Assembly (NCBI GenBank): GCA_963741305.1
Contig: CAVUHL010000002.1
Location: forward strand, 1-64,000
Direction of reading: 5' to 3'
DNA length: 64,000 nt
Origin: DATMER01 sp963741305
GTDB lineage: Bacteria > Acidobacteriota > Thermoanaerobaculia > Multivoradales > UBA5704
Of this stretch, positions 10,663-19,740 are shown one piece after another. Under the pieces are notes generated by a model, which was given only the letters and a program-made list of their open reading frames with translations, was not told where the DNA came from and made no database searches. The position numbers were made by a program, and so were the translations under genes. Every line of letters begins with the position of its first letter. The stretch's first letter is position 1.

Positions 10663-11217
10663 TTACTCGTATCCCGCCTTGCACTCCCCGGTGTGTTTCA
10701 GCGAGACGCCCGCCTGCTTGCGGACGCAGTCGTTGGAGTAGGTCTTGCCGTCGCAACCGCAGACCGGATTGAACTCCCGGGTGCAGGCCTCCGGCCGCAT
10801 CTCGCACATGCCGGGAGCCTTGCAGGTCTCTGCCTTGAACTGGCAGAACTCGGTGCCCTTGCAGTCCGCGTTGGTCTTGCAGACGCCGGAGTTGCCCTCC
10901 CCACCGCCGCAGGCGCCCCGCTTCGCCGGCTTGGCGCCCGCTTTCATCAGCTCGCACTCATTGGCGTAGGTCTTGCCGTCGCAACCGCAGATCGGCGGGC
11001 CCTGGGTCGGACAGGTGGCGGGCACGACCACGCAGACGCCCGCCAGGTCGGCGACGTTGCACTGGCCGATGGGATATTGGCAGGCTTGACCTTGGGGGCA
11101 CTGGAGGGCGGCGATACCGCCACAGGTCTGCCCCTGCGCCCAGAGGGAGGATCCCGCTCCGGCCAGCACCATGAGCGCGAGACCGAGACACAGATGGACG
11201 ATTCCCTTACGGATCAT
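10663..11217 (-). CDS. Secreted two-Kazal-domain protein
   Basis: About 184 residues. A signal peptide at residues 1-27 ends near SSLWAQ. Two Kazal-type serine protease inhibitor domains follow, each with the hallmark CGCDGKTY..N.C (PICGCDGKTYANEC and PVCGCDGKTYSNDC), separated by two Cys-rich linkers. Kazal domains block serine proteases by a canonical loop, so this is likely an exported inhibitor that protects the cell from its own or foreign proteases. Start ATG 11217 is supported by AAAGGAGGAGCTC immediately upstream. Confidence 0.85.
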   Translation of the reverse strand: MIRKGIVHLCLGLALMVLAGAGSSLWAQGQTCGGIAALQCPQGQACQYPIGQCNVADLAGVCVVVPATCPTQGPPICGCDGKTYANECELMKAGAKPAKRGACGGGEGNSGVCKTNADCKGTEFCQFKAETCKAPGMCEMRPEACTREFNPVCGCDGKTYSNDCVRKQAGVSLKHTGECKAGYE

Positions 11218-11281
11218 GAGCTCCTCCTTTCGGGGAAGGCCGCGCCGGCGGGGAACGGCAGAGTAGCGCGGCAAATTGCCG

Positions 11282-12019
11282 CTACAGAATGTTTGCAAAA
11301 AACGTACCCCGGCCGGGGCTGTCAGCGCGCGGGCCGGGCCTCACCCGATCACGTAGACCAGAGCCCTGCCAGATCCACCAGATCCCGATCAGGCGGAAGA
11401 TCCAGAGCAGGTTACGCACCCCGAGGAGGAAGAAGTTGTGGACCGGGAAGGGCGCCTCTAGGCGTCCCTCTCCCTTGGAGGCGAGATAGCCGAACGCAGC
11501 CACGTTGACGGTGACGCCGACCACCAGCTTGAACCAGGCCGTGGCAAGGTTCACCGGCGCCGGCTGTCCCGCGGCGAAAGCGGCCAGGGCGATGAGCAGG
11601 AAAAGGAGGGGGACGAAGATGCCCAAGCGCAGGGGCCAACGCCAGGAGTGAAGAAAGGTGAAGAACTTGGTCGCAGGCTTATAGTGCAGAGCGCAGCAGC
11701 GGGCCTGGATGACTTTGCCTCCCGAGCGCAGCTCCAGGGTGGAGACCTCGCCCAGCCGCCGTCCCTCCGGCGCGTCCGGCAGGATGCGGTTGCACCAGAT
11801 GCACTTGAGAGGGGCCACCCGCCTCATGTACGGCCGGGCCATGAGCCGGTGCCCCAGCATGAGGACCACGCCCGCCACCAGGCTCACTCCCACGGGATCG
11901 GGATGCCGCACGTAGAGGAACAGCACCAGGGGGATGAACAGGAAGAGGATCACTCCGGCTCCCTGGACCAGGAAACGGCCGGGAGGTGGCGCTGGAGGAT
12001 CGGTATCGCGAAGTGCCAT
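11282..12019 (-). CDS. Four-TM membrane protein with Cys pair
   Basis: About 245 residues, unrecognised family. Hydrophobic segments lie at about residues 18-37, 42-58, 128-148 and 160-182. Between TM2 and TM3 is a soluble stretch with CIWCN and a second Cys pair (RCCALH), which could bind zinc or a redox metal. Start at 12019 gives a short Pro-rich N-terminal tail. It is downstream of nothing obvious and separated from the Kazal gene by 64 bases, so possibly co-transcribed with it. Confidence 0.6.
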   Translation of the reverse strand: MALRDTDPPAPPPGRFLVQGAGVILFLFIPLVLFLYVRHPDPVGVSLVAGVVLMLGHRLMARPYMRRVAPLKCIWCNRILPDAPEGRRLGEVSTLELRSGGKVIQARCCALHYKPATKFFTFLHSWRWPLRLGIFVPLLFLLIALAAFAAGQPAPVNLATAWFKLVVGVTVNVAAFGYLASKGEGRLEAPFPVHNFFLLGVRNLLWIFRLIGIWWIWQGSGLRDRVRPGPRADSPGRGTFFANIL

Positions 12020-12066
12020 GGCAGGTGTGCACCCAAAGGGCCGGCGGATTATGCCACGGGTTCCAA

Positions 12067-12464
12067 TTCCATCCCCGCGACCTCACCGTCCCGGCAACAC
12101 CCCGCCGCCCCGGACGCGCACGCCGTTCCGCGGACGCGACGACGTGCCCATTCCGGACATCCCGGGAAGAGAGACGCCCCGGCGGTCGAGGTGGCCATCC
12201 ATGCGTGGTAGCGGTCTGGGTCGTCTCTACGGGGCGGTATCAACGATGGCGAGGGTGTTGGTCACGGGGATGATGTCCGGCACTTCTCGTATTGCCTCTT
12301 CCATCCCCGCGACCTCACGACCCGGCAACACCCCGCCGCCCCGTAGAGACGCCCCAGACCGCTACCACGCACTCCCATCTTCCACGGCCGCCGGGGCGTC
12401 TCCTGCGGCGATGTCGCCCCGGACCGCGCATGCCGTGCCGCGGACGCGATGACGTGTCCATTCG
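12067..12464. repeat. Cluster of long GC-rich repeats
   Basis: Three repeat families are interleaved. Unit A (CCGCGACCTCA...CGGCAACACCCCGCC) occurs at 12067-12112 and 12299-12343. Unit B (GTGGTAGCGGTCTGGG...) at about 12203-12236 is inverted at about 12339-12371. Unit C (CCGCGGACGCGAYGACGTG) occurs at 12119-12154 and 12427-12464. No gene is supported here; the cluster separates the divergent membrane-protein and ybaK genes. Confidence 0.65.
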
Positions 12465-12533
12465 GTATCGCGTGGCGGGAGGCCGTTGGGTCACGGGAAT
12501 GATGGGCAGAAGGACGAGTAAGATCTCGCATCC

Positions 12534-13010
12534 ATGAAAACCAACGCCGCCCGCCTCCTGGACTCCCTCGGCATCCCCTACGAGCTGCGCGAGTACGAGG
12601 TGGATCCCGAGGATCTCTCGGCCGAGTCCGTGGCCCGGAAGATCGGCCTGCCTCCCGAGCAGGTGTTCAAGACCCTGGTGGCCCGGGGGGACCGCACCGG
12701 CGTGCTCCTCGCCGTGGTGCCGGGGGATGCGGAGCTGGACCTCAAGGCCCTGGCCCGCGTCTCGGGAGACCGCAAGGTGGAGGTGGTGCCTCTCCGGGAG
12801 GTCCAGCCGCTGACCGGCTACGTGCGTGGCGGCGTCACCGCCCTGGCGGGAAAAAAGCCATACCCGGTCTTCGTGGACGAGACCGTGGAGCTGTTCGACG
12901 TCATTTCCGTCTCGGCCGGCGTGCGGGGCACTCAGCTCGTCCTCGCGCCGGCCGGGTACCTGCAGGCCGTCCGCGGCAGCTTGGGAGCTATCGCCAAAGG
13001 TAAAGAGTGA
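12534..13010 (+). CDS. ybaK: YbaK/EbsC Cys-tRNA(Pro) deacylase
   Basis: 158 residues, full family length. YbaK hydrolyses Cys mischarged onto tRNA-Pro in trans, in the cytoplasm. The family pattern is clear: MKTNAARLLDSLGIPYELREY start, AESVARKIGLPPEQVFKTLVARGD, the conserved Lys of VFKTL that coordinates catalysis, and GYVRGGVTALAGKKPYPVFVDE. No frame breaks. The spacing to the next gene (about 90 bases) allows a shared transcript. Confidence 0.9.
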   Translation: MKTNAARLLDSLGIPYELREYEVDPEDLSAESVARKIGLPPEQVFKTLVARGDRTGVLLAVVPGDAELDLKALARVSGDRKVEVVPLREVQPLTGYVRGGVTALAGKKPYPVFVDETVELFDVISVSAGVRGTQLVLAPAGYLQAVRGSLGAIAKGKE

Positions 13011-13097
13011 CGATCTCGGACGCGGGTGGTACGGCGGCCTTCCACAGGAGTAGAATATTGTCAGGGCTGCATCGCCTATCCCTGCCAACCCGCGCTC

Positions 13098-14235
13098 ATG
13101 GCCATCGATCCGCGTCCGCTCTCCGCCGCTGACCTGATGCGGCAGCTCGGGTTCAAGTTCCCTGCCGCGGCAGCCGCGCCCGCTCTCCAGCAGACGCCGC
13201 CGGGAAGGCGCCGGCGCTGCGCTATGCGGCCGCTCCGGTCTCCAGGACGGCCGCGGCGCGGCGGGTGCTGCACGTCACCAACGGCGACGTAGCGGCGGAA
13301 GGCGCTCCGGCTCTCGGGGCTGCGGCGGGACGGTCTCCATCACCGCCGACGTGCTGCACGAGGGCCCCGCCCCGGGAGGGCTCGCTCCGGAACGCTGGCG
13401 CAAGGTGCGGGCCCGCTACCTGGCGGAGAGCGGCTACGACGACTACGAGAGCTGCCCTGGCCGTCCTCACCCGTTGGGACCGCACCCTGGAGGACTACCG
13501 GGCCTATGACGAGGTTGTTCTCTGGTTCGAGCACGACCTGTTCGACCAGCTCCTCCTCATCCGCGCCCTGGATGGCTTCGCGGGCCGCAACCTCGGAGGC
13601 ACGGAGCTCTCGCTCATCTGCATCGGCGAGCTTCCCGGGAGTCACGCCCTTCCACGGCCTGGGGCAGCTCACGCCGCAGCAGATGGCCTCCCTGGCCGAC
13701 CGCCGCCAGCGGGTCAACGAGGGCCAGAAGCTCCTGGCCCGGGACGCCTGGCGGGCCTTCTGCGCCCCGGATCCCACCGGCCTCGAAGCGCTGCTTCAGC
13801 CGCGACACCTCGGCGCTGCCCTTCCTCGCCGGGGCCCTGCGCCGGCACCTGGAAGAGTTCCCCTCCCTCGCCAACGGCCTCTCCCGCAGCGCGGCCCAGG
13901 CCCTCCGGGGACTGGCCGAGGGCGCCGATACCTTCGAGGACCTCTTCGCGCCACCCAGCGCATGGAGGAACGGGTCTTCATGGGCGACAGCTCCTTCCTG
14001 CGCATCCTGCGCGAGCTGGCCTCTGCACCGCGGCCCCCTCCTCCGCCTCGAGGCGGCCCCGAACGGCTCCCTCCGATCCCTCAGGGTCAGCCTGACCGCC
14101 ACGGGCCGCGAAGTCCTGGAGGGCAGCGACGACTGGGTGCGCATCCACGGCATCGACCGCTGGCTCGGCGGCGTCCACCTCCAGGGACCCGAGGCCGCCT
14201 GGCGCTGGGATGCAGACGCACGGCCGGCTGCGTAG
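13098..14235 (+). CDS. DUF1835 domain protein (frameshifted)
   Basis: About 370 residues once indels are bridged. Conserved DUF1835 segments are visible in order: VLHVTNGDVAAEGLR, VLHEGPAPGG, then DEVVLWFEHDLFDQLLLIR, LICIGELPGVTPFHGLGQL and MGDSSFLRILRELA. The biochemical function of the family is unknown. The N-terminus is uncertain: ATG 13098 opens a peptide (MAIDPRPLSAADLMRQLGF) that must shift frame near 13205 to join the conserved part, while GTG 13265 would begin directly at the domain. At least four indels occur. Confidence 0.7.
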
Positions 14236-14300
14236 GGCGGGCAGGAATACCCGCCTTCACTCCTCTCCGTTTTCCTCCTTCAGAACCGGAGGCCCTCCCC

Positions 14301-15484
14301 ATGCAAGCATCGCGATCCGTCAACCGCCGACTGCCGATCCATCTCGCCGTCCTCCTGCTGCTGGCTGCCGTTCCCGCGGCAGCCCGGCCGAAGTCGATCC
14401 TCGACGACGAGCAGTTCCGTCTGGAGGCCCAGCGGGGCCTCGGCCTCCTCTACGACATGGACTTCGCGGCAGCCAACGCCGTCTTCGCCGGCATCGCCCA
14501 GCACTATCCGGACCATCCCGTCGGCCCCTTCCTCCGCGCTCTGGGTCCCTGGTGGCAGATCCAGGTCGATCCCAGCGACGAATCACAGGACGACGCCTTC
14601 CTCGACTCCATGGAGACGGTCATCGACCGCTGCGACAAGCGCCTGAAGAAGAACCGGAGGATCTCGACGGCATGTTCTTCAGGGCCGGCGCCCATGCCCT
14701 GCCGGGGCCGCCTGCACTCCGACCGCGAGCACTGGCTGCGCGCGGCCCGGGACGGCCAGAAGGCGCTGCGCTACCTCCAGGAGGTCCGCAAGCGCGATCC
14801 GGAGAACCCCGACCTCCTGCTGGGCATCGGCGCTCTTCGACTACCTAGCGGACGTGGTGCCCCAGAAGTATCCGATCCTCAAGCCTTTCGCCGCCCTGTT
14901 CCCCAAGGGGAACCGACAGCGGGGGCTGCGGGAGCTTGCCCAGGCGGTGGAGAAGGGGCAGTTCGTCTCCACCGAGGCGGCCTTCATGCCTCCTGCAGAT
15001 CCACTTCATCTTCGAGCAGGACTACGCCACCGCCTTCATTACGTCCGCTGGCTGCGGGAACGCTATCCGAACAACTCCCTCTTCCACATCTTCGAGGGGC
15101 GCGCCTTCGCCCGCCTGGGCATCTGGGGAGAAGCCCGCCGCATCCTCGCGAGGTGCGGACCGCCAGGCGGAGGGGAGGCCCGGCTACCGAGGGACGTCGC
15201 GGAGCTGGCCCTCTTCGTGCTCGGCCGGGACGGCGTGCGGTGGCGGCGAATACCGCGAGGCCCTGGTGTCTTCGACCGGCTGGAGAGGCTGCCCACGACC
15301 GGCAAGCGAGCGCGCGACTACAACGCTCCTACGGCCGCCTCTGCCGGGGCATGGCCCTCGACGCCATGGGCCAGCGCGAGGAGGCCCTCTGTTAGTACAA
15401 GCAGGTCAGGGAGCCAAGATCCCGGACTCCGCCCGGGACAAGGCGCGGACCTACATCAAGGCGCCGTACCAGGGCGAGGGATAG
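14301..15484 (+). CDS. Exported TPR-like protein (frameshifted)
   Basis: About 390 residues after bridging. A cleavable signal peptide at residues 1-27 (LAVLLLLAAVPAAARP) is followed by tandem helical repeats of TPR character, such as LGLLYDMDFAAANAVFAGIAQ and FIFEQDYATAF. Homologues known to me are uncharacterised periplasmic TPR proteins of Acidobacteriota and related phyla. Start ATG 14301 follows GGAGG with good spacing and sits 66 bases after the DUF1835 gene. Frame changes near 14660, 14840, 15000, 15160 and 15235. Confidence 0.65.
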
Positions 15485-15491
15485 GAGAGGC

Positions 15492-16833
15492 CTAGTCGAA
15501 CTCCGACGGGTCCGGGGGCATGGTGTCAGGCTGGACGTTGCGGCGGAAGGCATAGATCAGCCCGCCCACCGCCAGGGCGATGGCGCCAGCCACGAGGTTT
15601 TTCCACGTGGCGCTGGCTGCGAAGACGATGCACAGCAGCGCCGCCGCAATCGGGAATCGTGCGGACCGCCGGGCAGGCGCACGGCGGCTACCCGGGCGAA
15701 CTTCCGCCGCAGGACGGGCACCGCCAGGGCCGTTCCAAAGTAGGTGGCGAGCCGCGCCACGGCCGAGAGGGTGGCGAGGGCCTCGAAGGACCCTGAAAAG
15801 GCGAGAGGGAGAGCGATGGCCGTCTGCGCCAGCACGGCGATCCAGGGGGTACGGAACCGGGGATGGAGCGACGCCAGCGCCCGGGGTCCGAAGCCGTCCT
15901 TGGCCAAGGCCCAGAGGTAACGCGGTCCGGCGAGCACGGTGTTGCTATTGGTGCCCAGGATGGAGACCGCCCCGCCGATCGTCATCAGCAGCCCGCCCCA
16001 GCCTCCGAGAAAGCGTGAGCGGCGTCGGCCAGTGGCGTCTCGGAAGCGATCACGCCCGGCAGAGTCCCCAGGGCCACCCACTGCACAGCCGTGTAGATGA
16101 GGGTCACGATGGTGATCTGCACGACCAGGGCGAAAGGCACGTCCCGGCGCGGGTTCTTGAACTCGCCCGCCGGCGCCGCGGTGTTCTCGAACCCCGCGTA
16201 GGCGAAAAGGAGCAACAGCACCGCCGCGCCCAGGCTCCCATCCCGGCTTGGCTGCGACCGACGTCGGCGAGGTCCACGTTGACGGCGAAGATCCCCACTG
16301 CGATGAAGATGAGGAGCGGCACCGTCTTGGTGATCGCCAGGAACACCGCGGTCCGCGCGCCGGACTTCACGCCCACCACATTGATCGCCGTGAGGACCAG
16401 GATCGGGATGGAGATGGAGAGCGCCCGGCCCATCCCTTCGTTCGCCTGCGGCCACAGGTATCCCAAGGCGCGGGCGAAGCCCACGGAGAGGCCCGCCACG
16501 GACGAGACCCGGGCCAGCCAGGTCATCCATCCCACTTCAAACCCGATGAAGGAACCGAACGCCTCCCGGGTGTAGAGATAGGCGCTGCCCGGCTGATCGA
16601 AGTAGCTCGCCGCCTCCGCGAAGCAGAGCACCAGGAGGAGGACGGCGATTCCCGCCAGCACCACGGCCCAGACGCTGAAGAACCCCAGGATTCGCCGCCG
16701 CCGCCGCCGGCAGCAGGTAGACCCCGCTGCCGATCACGTCGTTGATCGAGAACCCCACGATCTCCCAGCGGGAGACCGCCCGGCGGAACCCCGGGCCTGA
16801 AGGCTGGGCGGAAGCAACTTCGGGATCGGTCAA
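15492..16833 (-). CDS. APC-family amino acid permease (frameshifted)
   Basis: About 445 residues across four frames, with around 12 hydrophobic segments expected and most visible. The N-terminal signature WEIVGFSINDVIGSGVYLLPAA is the APC TM1 with its unwound Gly motif; later segments include YFDQPGSAYLYTREAFG, AGFENTAAPAGEFKNPRRD and ILGTNSNTVLAGPRYLWALA. Likely imports or exchanges amino acids across the inner membrane; substrate unknown. No ATG is in frame at the N-terminus, and TTG 16833 is my best start. Breaks near 16690, 16240, 16010 and 15660. Confidence 0.8.
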
Positions 16834-17064
16834 AGCGCGGGAGATGGTATCAGAGGTTGTCCACCGCGGACGCCAGCCCTTCAGGGCGGCATTTCCCACC
16901 AGCCCAGGACGTGAGTCCTGGGCTGCGGCGATTCCCGATTCACCCGGAAATAAAAGATCGTCCTCAGACAGCCCAGGACTCACGTCCTGGGCTGGGTAAT
17001 GACGCCCTGATGGGCTTACTGCTCGGGAATCCCACCCGCCCCCTCCCAGGTTGACCCCATTGAG
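16834..17064. repeat. Pair of palindromic hairpin repeats
   Basis: AGCCCAGGAC-GTGA-GTCCTGGGCT at 16901-16924 and AGCCCAGGAC-TCAC-GTCCTGGGCT at 16970-16993. The arms are identical and the loops are reverse complements, so the two units are inverted copies. They lie between two divergent genes and resemble REP/BIME-type intergenic elements. Confidence 0.7.
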
Positions 17065-17961
17065 ATGCGGTACGCCCTGCTTTTCCTCCTCGTCCTCCTC
17101 CCCGTGCTCGCGCTCGCTCAGAGAGAGAGGGATCCACGGGAAGAGATCCTCACCTTGATCAACGCCGAGCGGCGCGAGGCGGGAGCGCCTCCACTGCGCT
17201 TTTCGTCTCCCCTGGCCCAGGTGGCCCAGTGGCACGCGGACCAGATATCGCGGCGCGGCTCCCTCGACCTTCCCCCGGGCACCACCGAGGCCATCGGCGC
17301 CCGTATCAAGAAGGCGGGCTACGAGTCCCATGAATGGATCGAGAGCCTCCACAGCTCCCTGGGCGGACCCGAGAGCCTGCTCCGGAGCTGGCGCCGGAAC
17401 GATCCCCAGACCTTCAAGAGGCTGATGGACCCGCAGGTTCGGGACCTGGGGATCGGGCTCGACCGCCTCAGCGTCATGCGTCTCTACGTCTTCCTCTACG
17501 CCGTCCCCGCGGAGGATGACTTCACGCGCCGCACCGCGGACCTGCGGGATCTGGAGACCATCCGCGCCAGGATGCTCGCCGCCGTCAACGCCGCCCGCAA
17601 AAAGGCCGGCGTGCGGCCCCTCAAGCCAGACTCCCGGCTCGACCTCGCCGCCCAGCGCCATGCCGAGGACATGCTCGTCCGCGGCTACTTCAACCATCCC
17701 AGCCCCGAGGGGAAAACCGTGCGCGAGCGCGCCCGCGAGTCCGGCTACACCTGGCAATTCATCGGCGAGAACATCGCCGAGGGGCAATACTCCGTCCGCG
17801 AGGTCATGGAAACCTGGATGAACAGCCCCGGCCACCGGCGCAACATCCTCTCCCCCGACTTCGAGGAGCTGGGCGCCGGCCTCGCCCTGGGCCGTAGCGG
17901 CAGGACCGACAACTACAGAGTGGTGTGGGTGCAGACGTTTGGGGCGAAATCGAAGAATTAA
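17065..17961 (+). CDS. Secreted protein with two CAP/SCP domains
   Basis: 298 residues, unbroken. Signal peptide MRYALLFLLVLLPVLALAQ. Residues 28-85 look like the first part of a CAP domain (LINAERREAGAPPL, HADQISRRGSLD) that seems truncated or diverged; residues 170-295 are a complete CAP domain with HAEDMLVRGYFNHPSPEGKT, IGENIAEGQYS and ETWMNSPGHRRNILSPDFEELG. Bacterial CAP proteins are extracellular and of unclear activity, sometimes wall or lipid related. Ends in a bidirectional hairpin shared with the convergent SirB1-like gene. Confidence 0.85.
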   Translation: MRYALLFLLVLLPVLALAQRERDPREEILTLINAERREAGAPPLRFSSPLAQVAQWHADQISRRGSLDLPPGTTEAIGARIKKAGYESHEWIESLHSSLGGPESLLRSWRRNDPQTFKRLMDPQVRDLGIGLDRLSVMRLYVFLYAVPAEDDFTRRTADLRDLETIRARMLAAVNAARKKAGVRPLKPDSRLDLAAQRHAEDMLVRGYFNHPSPEGKTVRERARESGYTWQFIGENIAEGQYSVREVMETWMNSPGHRRNILSPDFEELGAGLALGRSGRTDNYRVVWVQTFGAKSKN

Positions 17962-18023
17962 GAATGGCGAATGGCAAATGAAGAATTCAATGGCTCTTCA
18001 TTCGCCATTCGCCATTCTTAATT
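17956..18023. terminator. Bidirectional inverted repeat between convergent genes
   Basis: AATTAAGAATGGCGAATGG (17956-17974) is inverted at 18005-18023, with further imperfect pairing inside. The AT-rich outer ends give a T-run on both strands, and both neighbouring stop codons fall in the arms. It probably terminates both transcripts. Confidence 0.65.
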
Positions 18024-18876
18024 TGTCATTCTCCTTCTCCGCCTCGCCTCCTGCAGCAGCTCCTCCACCGCGTCGCAGTCCGGCGCCTCGGGCTCCAGGA
18101 CGAGATAGCGCTCGAGGTCTTCGATACCCCGCTCCGGGTCTCCCCAGCGGAGGGAGAGGAGGCCGCGGTCCCGGCGAGCTCCCAGGTCGTCCGGGATCGA
18201 GGAGGAGAACCCGGTCCAGGACCGAGATCACCCGCAGGGGCTCGCCGTGGTTGAGGTAGATCCCTCGTAGGTTGTTGAGCATGCGGATGAGAATCTGGCG
18301 CGGACGCGCCGGCCGGAGAAGCCGGGAGTCGAAGGCCAGGGCGCCGCCGCTCACCTTCTCGAGCATGTCTCGGCAGTCGTCCTCCGTCAGCAGCCGGCCG
18401 CGGTCGAAGGGGTCCAGGAGGAGTTGGGGGCACAGGGAGTGCCGCAAGAGGAAATGACCGGGAAAACCCACGCCGTCCAGAGGGACGCCGGCCCGCCGGC
18501 CCACCTCCATATAGACCAGCGCCAGGGTGATGGGGATACCCAGGCCCCGCTCCAGCACCTCGTTCAGGAAGCTGTTCCGGGGATCGTAATAGTCCTCGTC
18601 GTTGCCCCGGAGCCCCACCTCGTCCGCCAGGAACTCGGAGAGCAGCTCCACGCGGTCGAGAGCGTCCCGCACCCCCTCCAGGCGCGGCCGTAGCCTCTCT
18701 GCAATCTCGTCCAACCGGGCCAGCCAGAGAGCCGGATCGACCCCAGGCTGCTCCTCGGCGGCGATCCAGAGCGCGGCCTCGGCGAGATCGATGCGCTCGT
18801 CCGGAAGCTCCGCGATCGTGGCGAAGCGGCGCCGGGGGGAGCCCGGGAGGTCTGGCATGTCTGATGTGTGGATCAT
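18018..18876 (-). CDS. SirB1-like transglutaminase/TPR protein
   Basis: About 285 residues of the SirB1/UPF0162 family. The core includes WLARLDEIAERL, the RNSFLNEVLERGLGIPITLA segment typical of the family, GVGFPGHFLLR and LNNLRGIYL, followed by a short TPR-like tail that is completed in a shifted frame (break near 18190) and ends at 18018. The fold is transglutaminase-like and activity is unproven. I start at ATG 18876 (MIHTSD); ATG 18858 is also possible. The upstream end abuts the divergent DJ-1-like gene. Confidence 0.75.
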
Positions 18877-18947
18877 CTCTTCTATCACCGGGCCGCGCGC
18901 CGAGGGTATCGTAAATACCGGGGCCTTCAACGGAACGGGAGACGACC

Positions 18948-19556
18948 ATGCAGACAGCATCAATATCGGAATCCTGATCTTCGACAACGTCGAAGTGCTG
19001 GACTTCGCCGGTCCCTTCGAGGTGTTCTCCCGCACCCGGCTCGCCCCCGGGGTCGAGTCCCGCCGCTCGGACGACAGCGCTCCTTTCAACGTCTTCACGG
19101 TGGCGAAAACTCCCGATCCCATCACCGCCACCGGCGGCCTCGGGGTCGTCCCCCGCTACGGCTTTGCGGACGTGCCCGAAATCGACCTCCTCCTGGTCCC
19201 CGGCGGCTTCGGCACCCGCCCCCTCCTGCAGGACGAGGAGACGCTCGGACTGGCTCCGCCGCACCGCCGCCGCGGCCCGCCAGGTCACCTCCGTCTGCAC
19301 CGGCTCCCTCCTCTTGGCCAAGGCCGGCTTCCTCCAGGGCCGCCGGGCCACCACCCACTGGGCGTCCCTCGACTTCCTGGACTCCCTGGGGGCCGGCGTC
19401 ACCGTGGAGCGCGATCTCCGCGTGGTGGACGACGGCATCATCACCTCCGCCGGCGTCGCCTCCGGGATCGACATGGCCTTCTACCTCGTCGAGACCCTCT
19501 TCGGCCGCGAGGTGGCGGACGAGACGGCCCGGTACATCGAATACCGGAGGGTGTAG
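18948..19556 (+). CDS. DJ-1/PfpI family protein
   Basis: About 200 residues, class I glutaminase-like fold. INIGILIFDNVEVLDFAGPFEVF is the conserved opening with the catalytic-triad Glu region, LLLVPGGFG follows, and the nucleophile Cys sits in VTSVCTGSLLLAKAGFL after a frame change near 19250. The ATHWASLDFL segment resembles isonitrile hydratase/AraC-type regulator N-domains, so an isonitrile-hydratase-like activity is possible. The start is unclear: ATG 18948 has a good GGGAGA upstream but meets a stop unless one base is corrected; a longer in-frame start at 18857 overlaps the neighbouring gene. Confidence 0.75.
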
Positions 19557-19740
19557 GGCGAGGAAGGTCTAAACTTAGCCTGCGACTGTCAATCTTGCTC
19601 CCATCTGCTAGGCATTCCCCCTCCATCCTTGCTATCATGAGTCCCGTCCACGCAAATCCCGGAATGGAAGTCTCGCCAGTCCGGTTCTCGTGGATACGGT
19701 CGCAGGCTCCGAGTCTGCGGCTCGGCAAGGAGATTGAGAT

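Noticed and set aside
16834..17835. Minus-strand N-terminal extension of the APC permease frame
   Set aside because: It is antisense to the signal-peptide-bearing CAP gene; only the part from 16833 down matches the permease.
18026..19474. 482-residue minus-strand frame
   Set aside because: Combines a shifted frame of the SirB1-like gene with antisense of the DJ-1-like gene.
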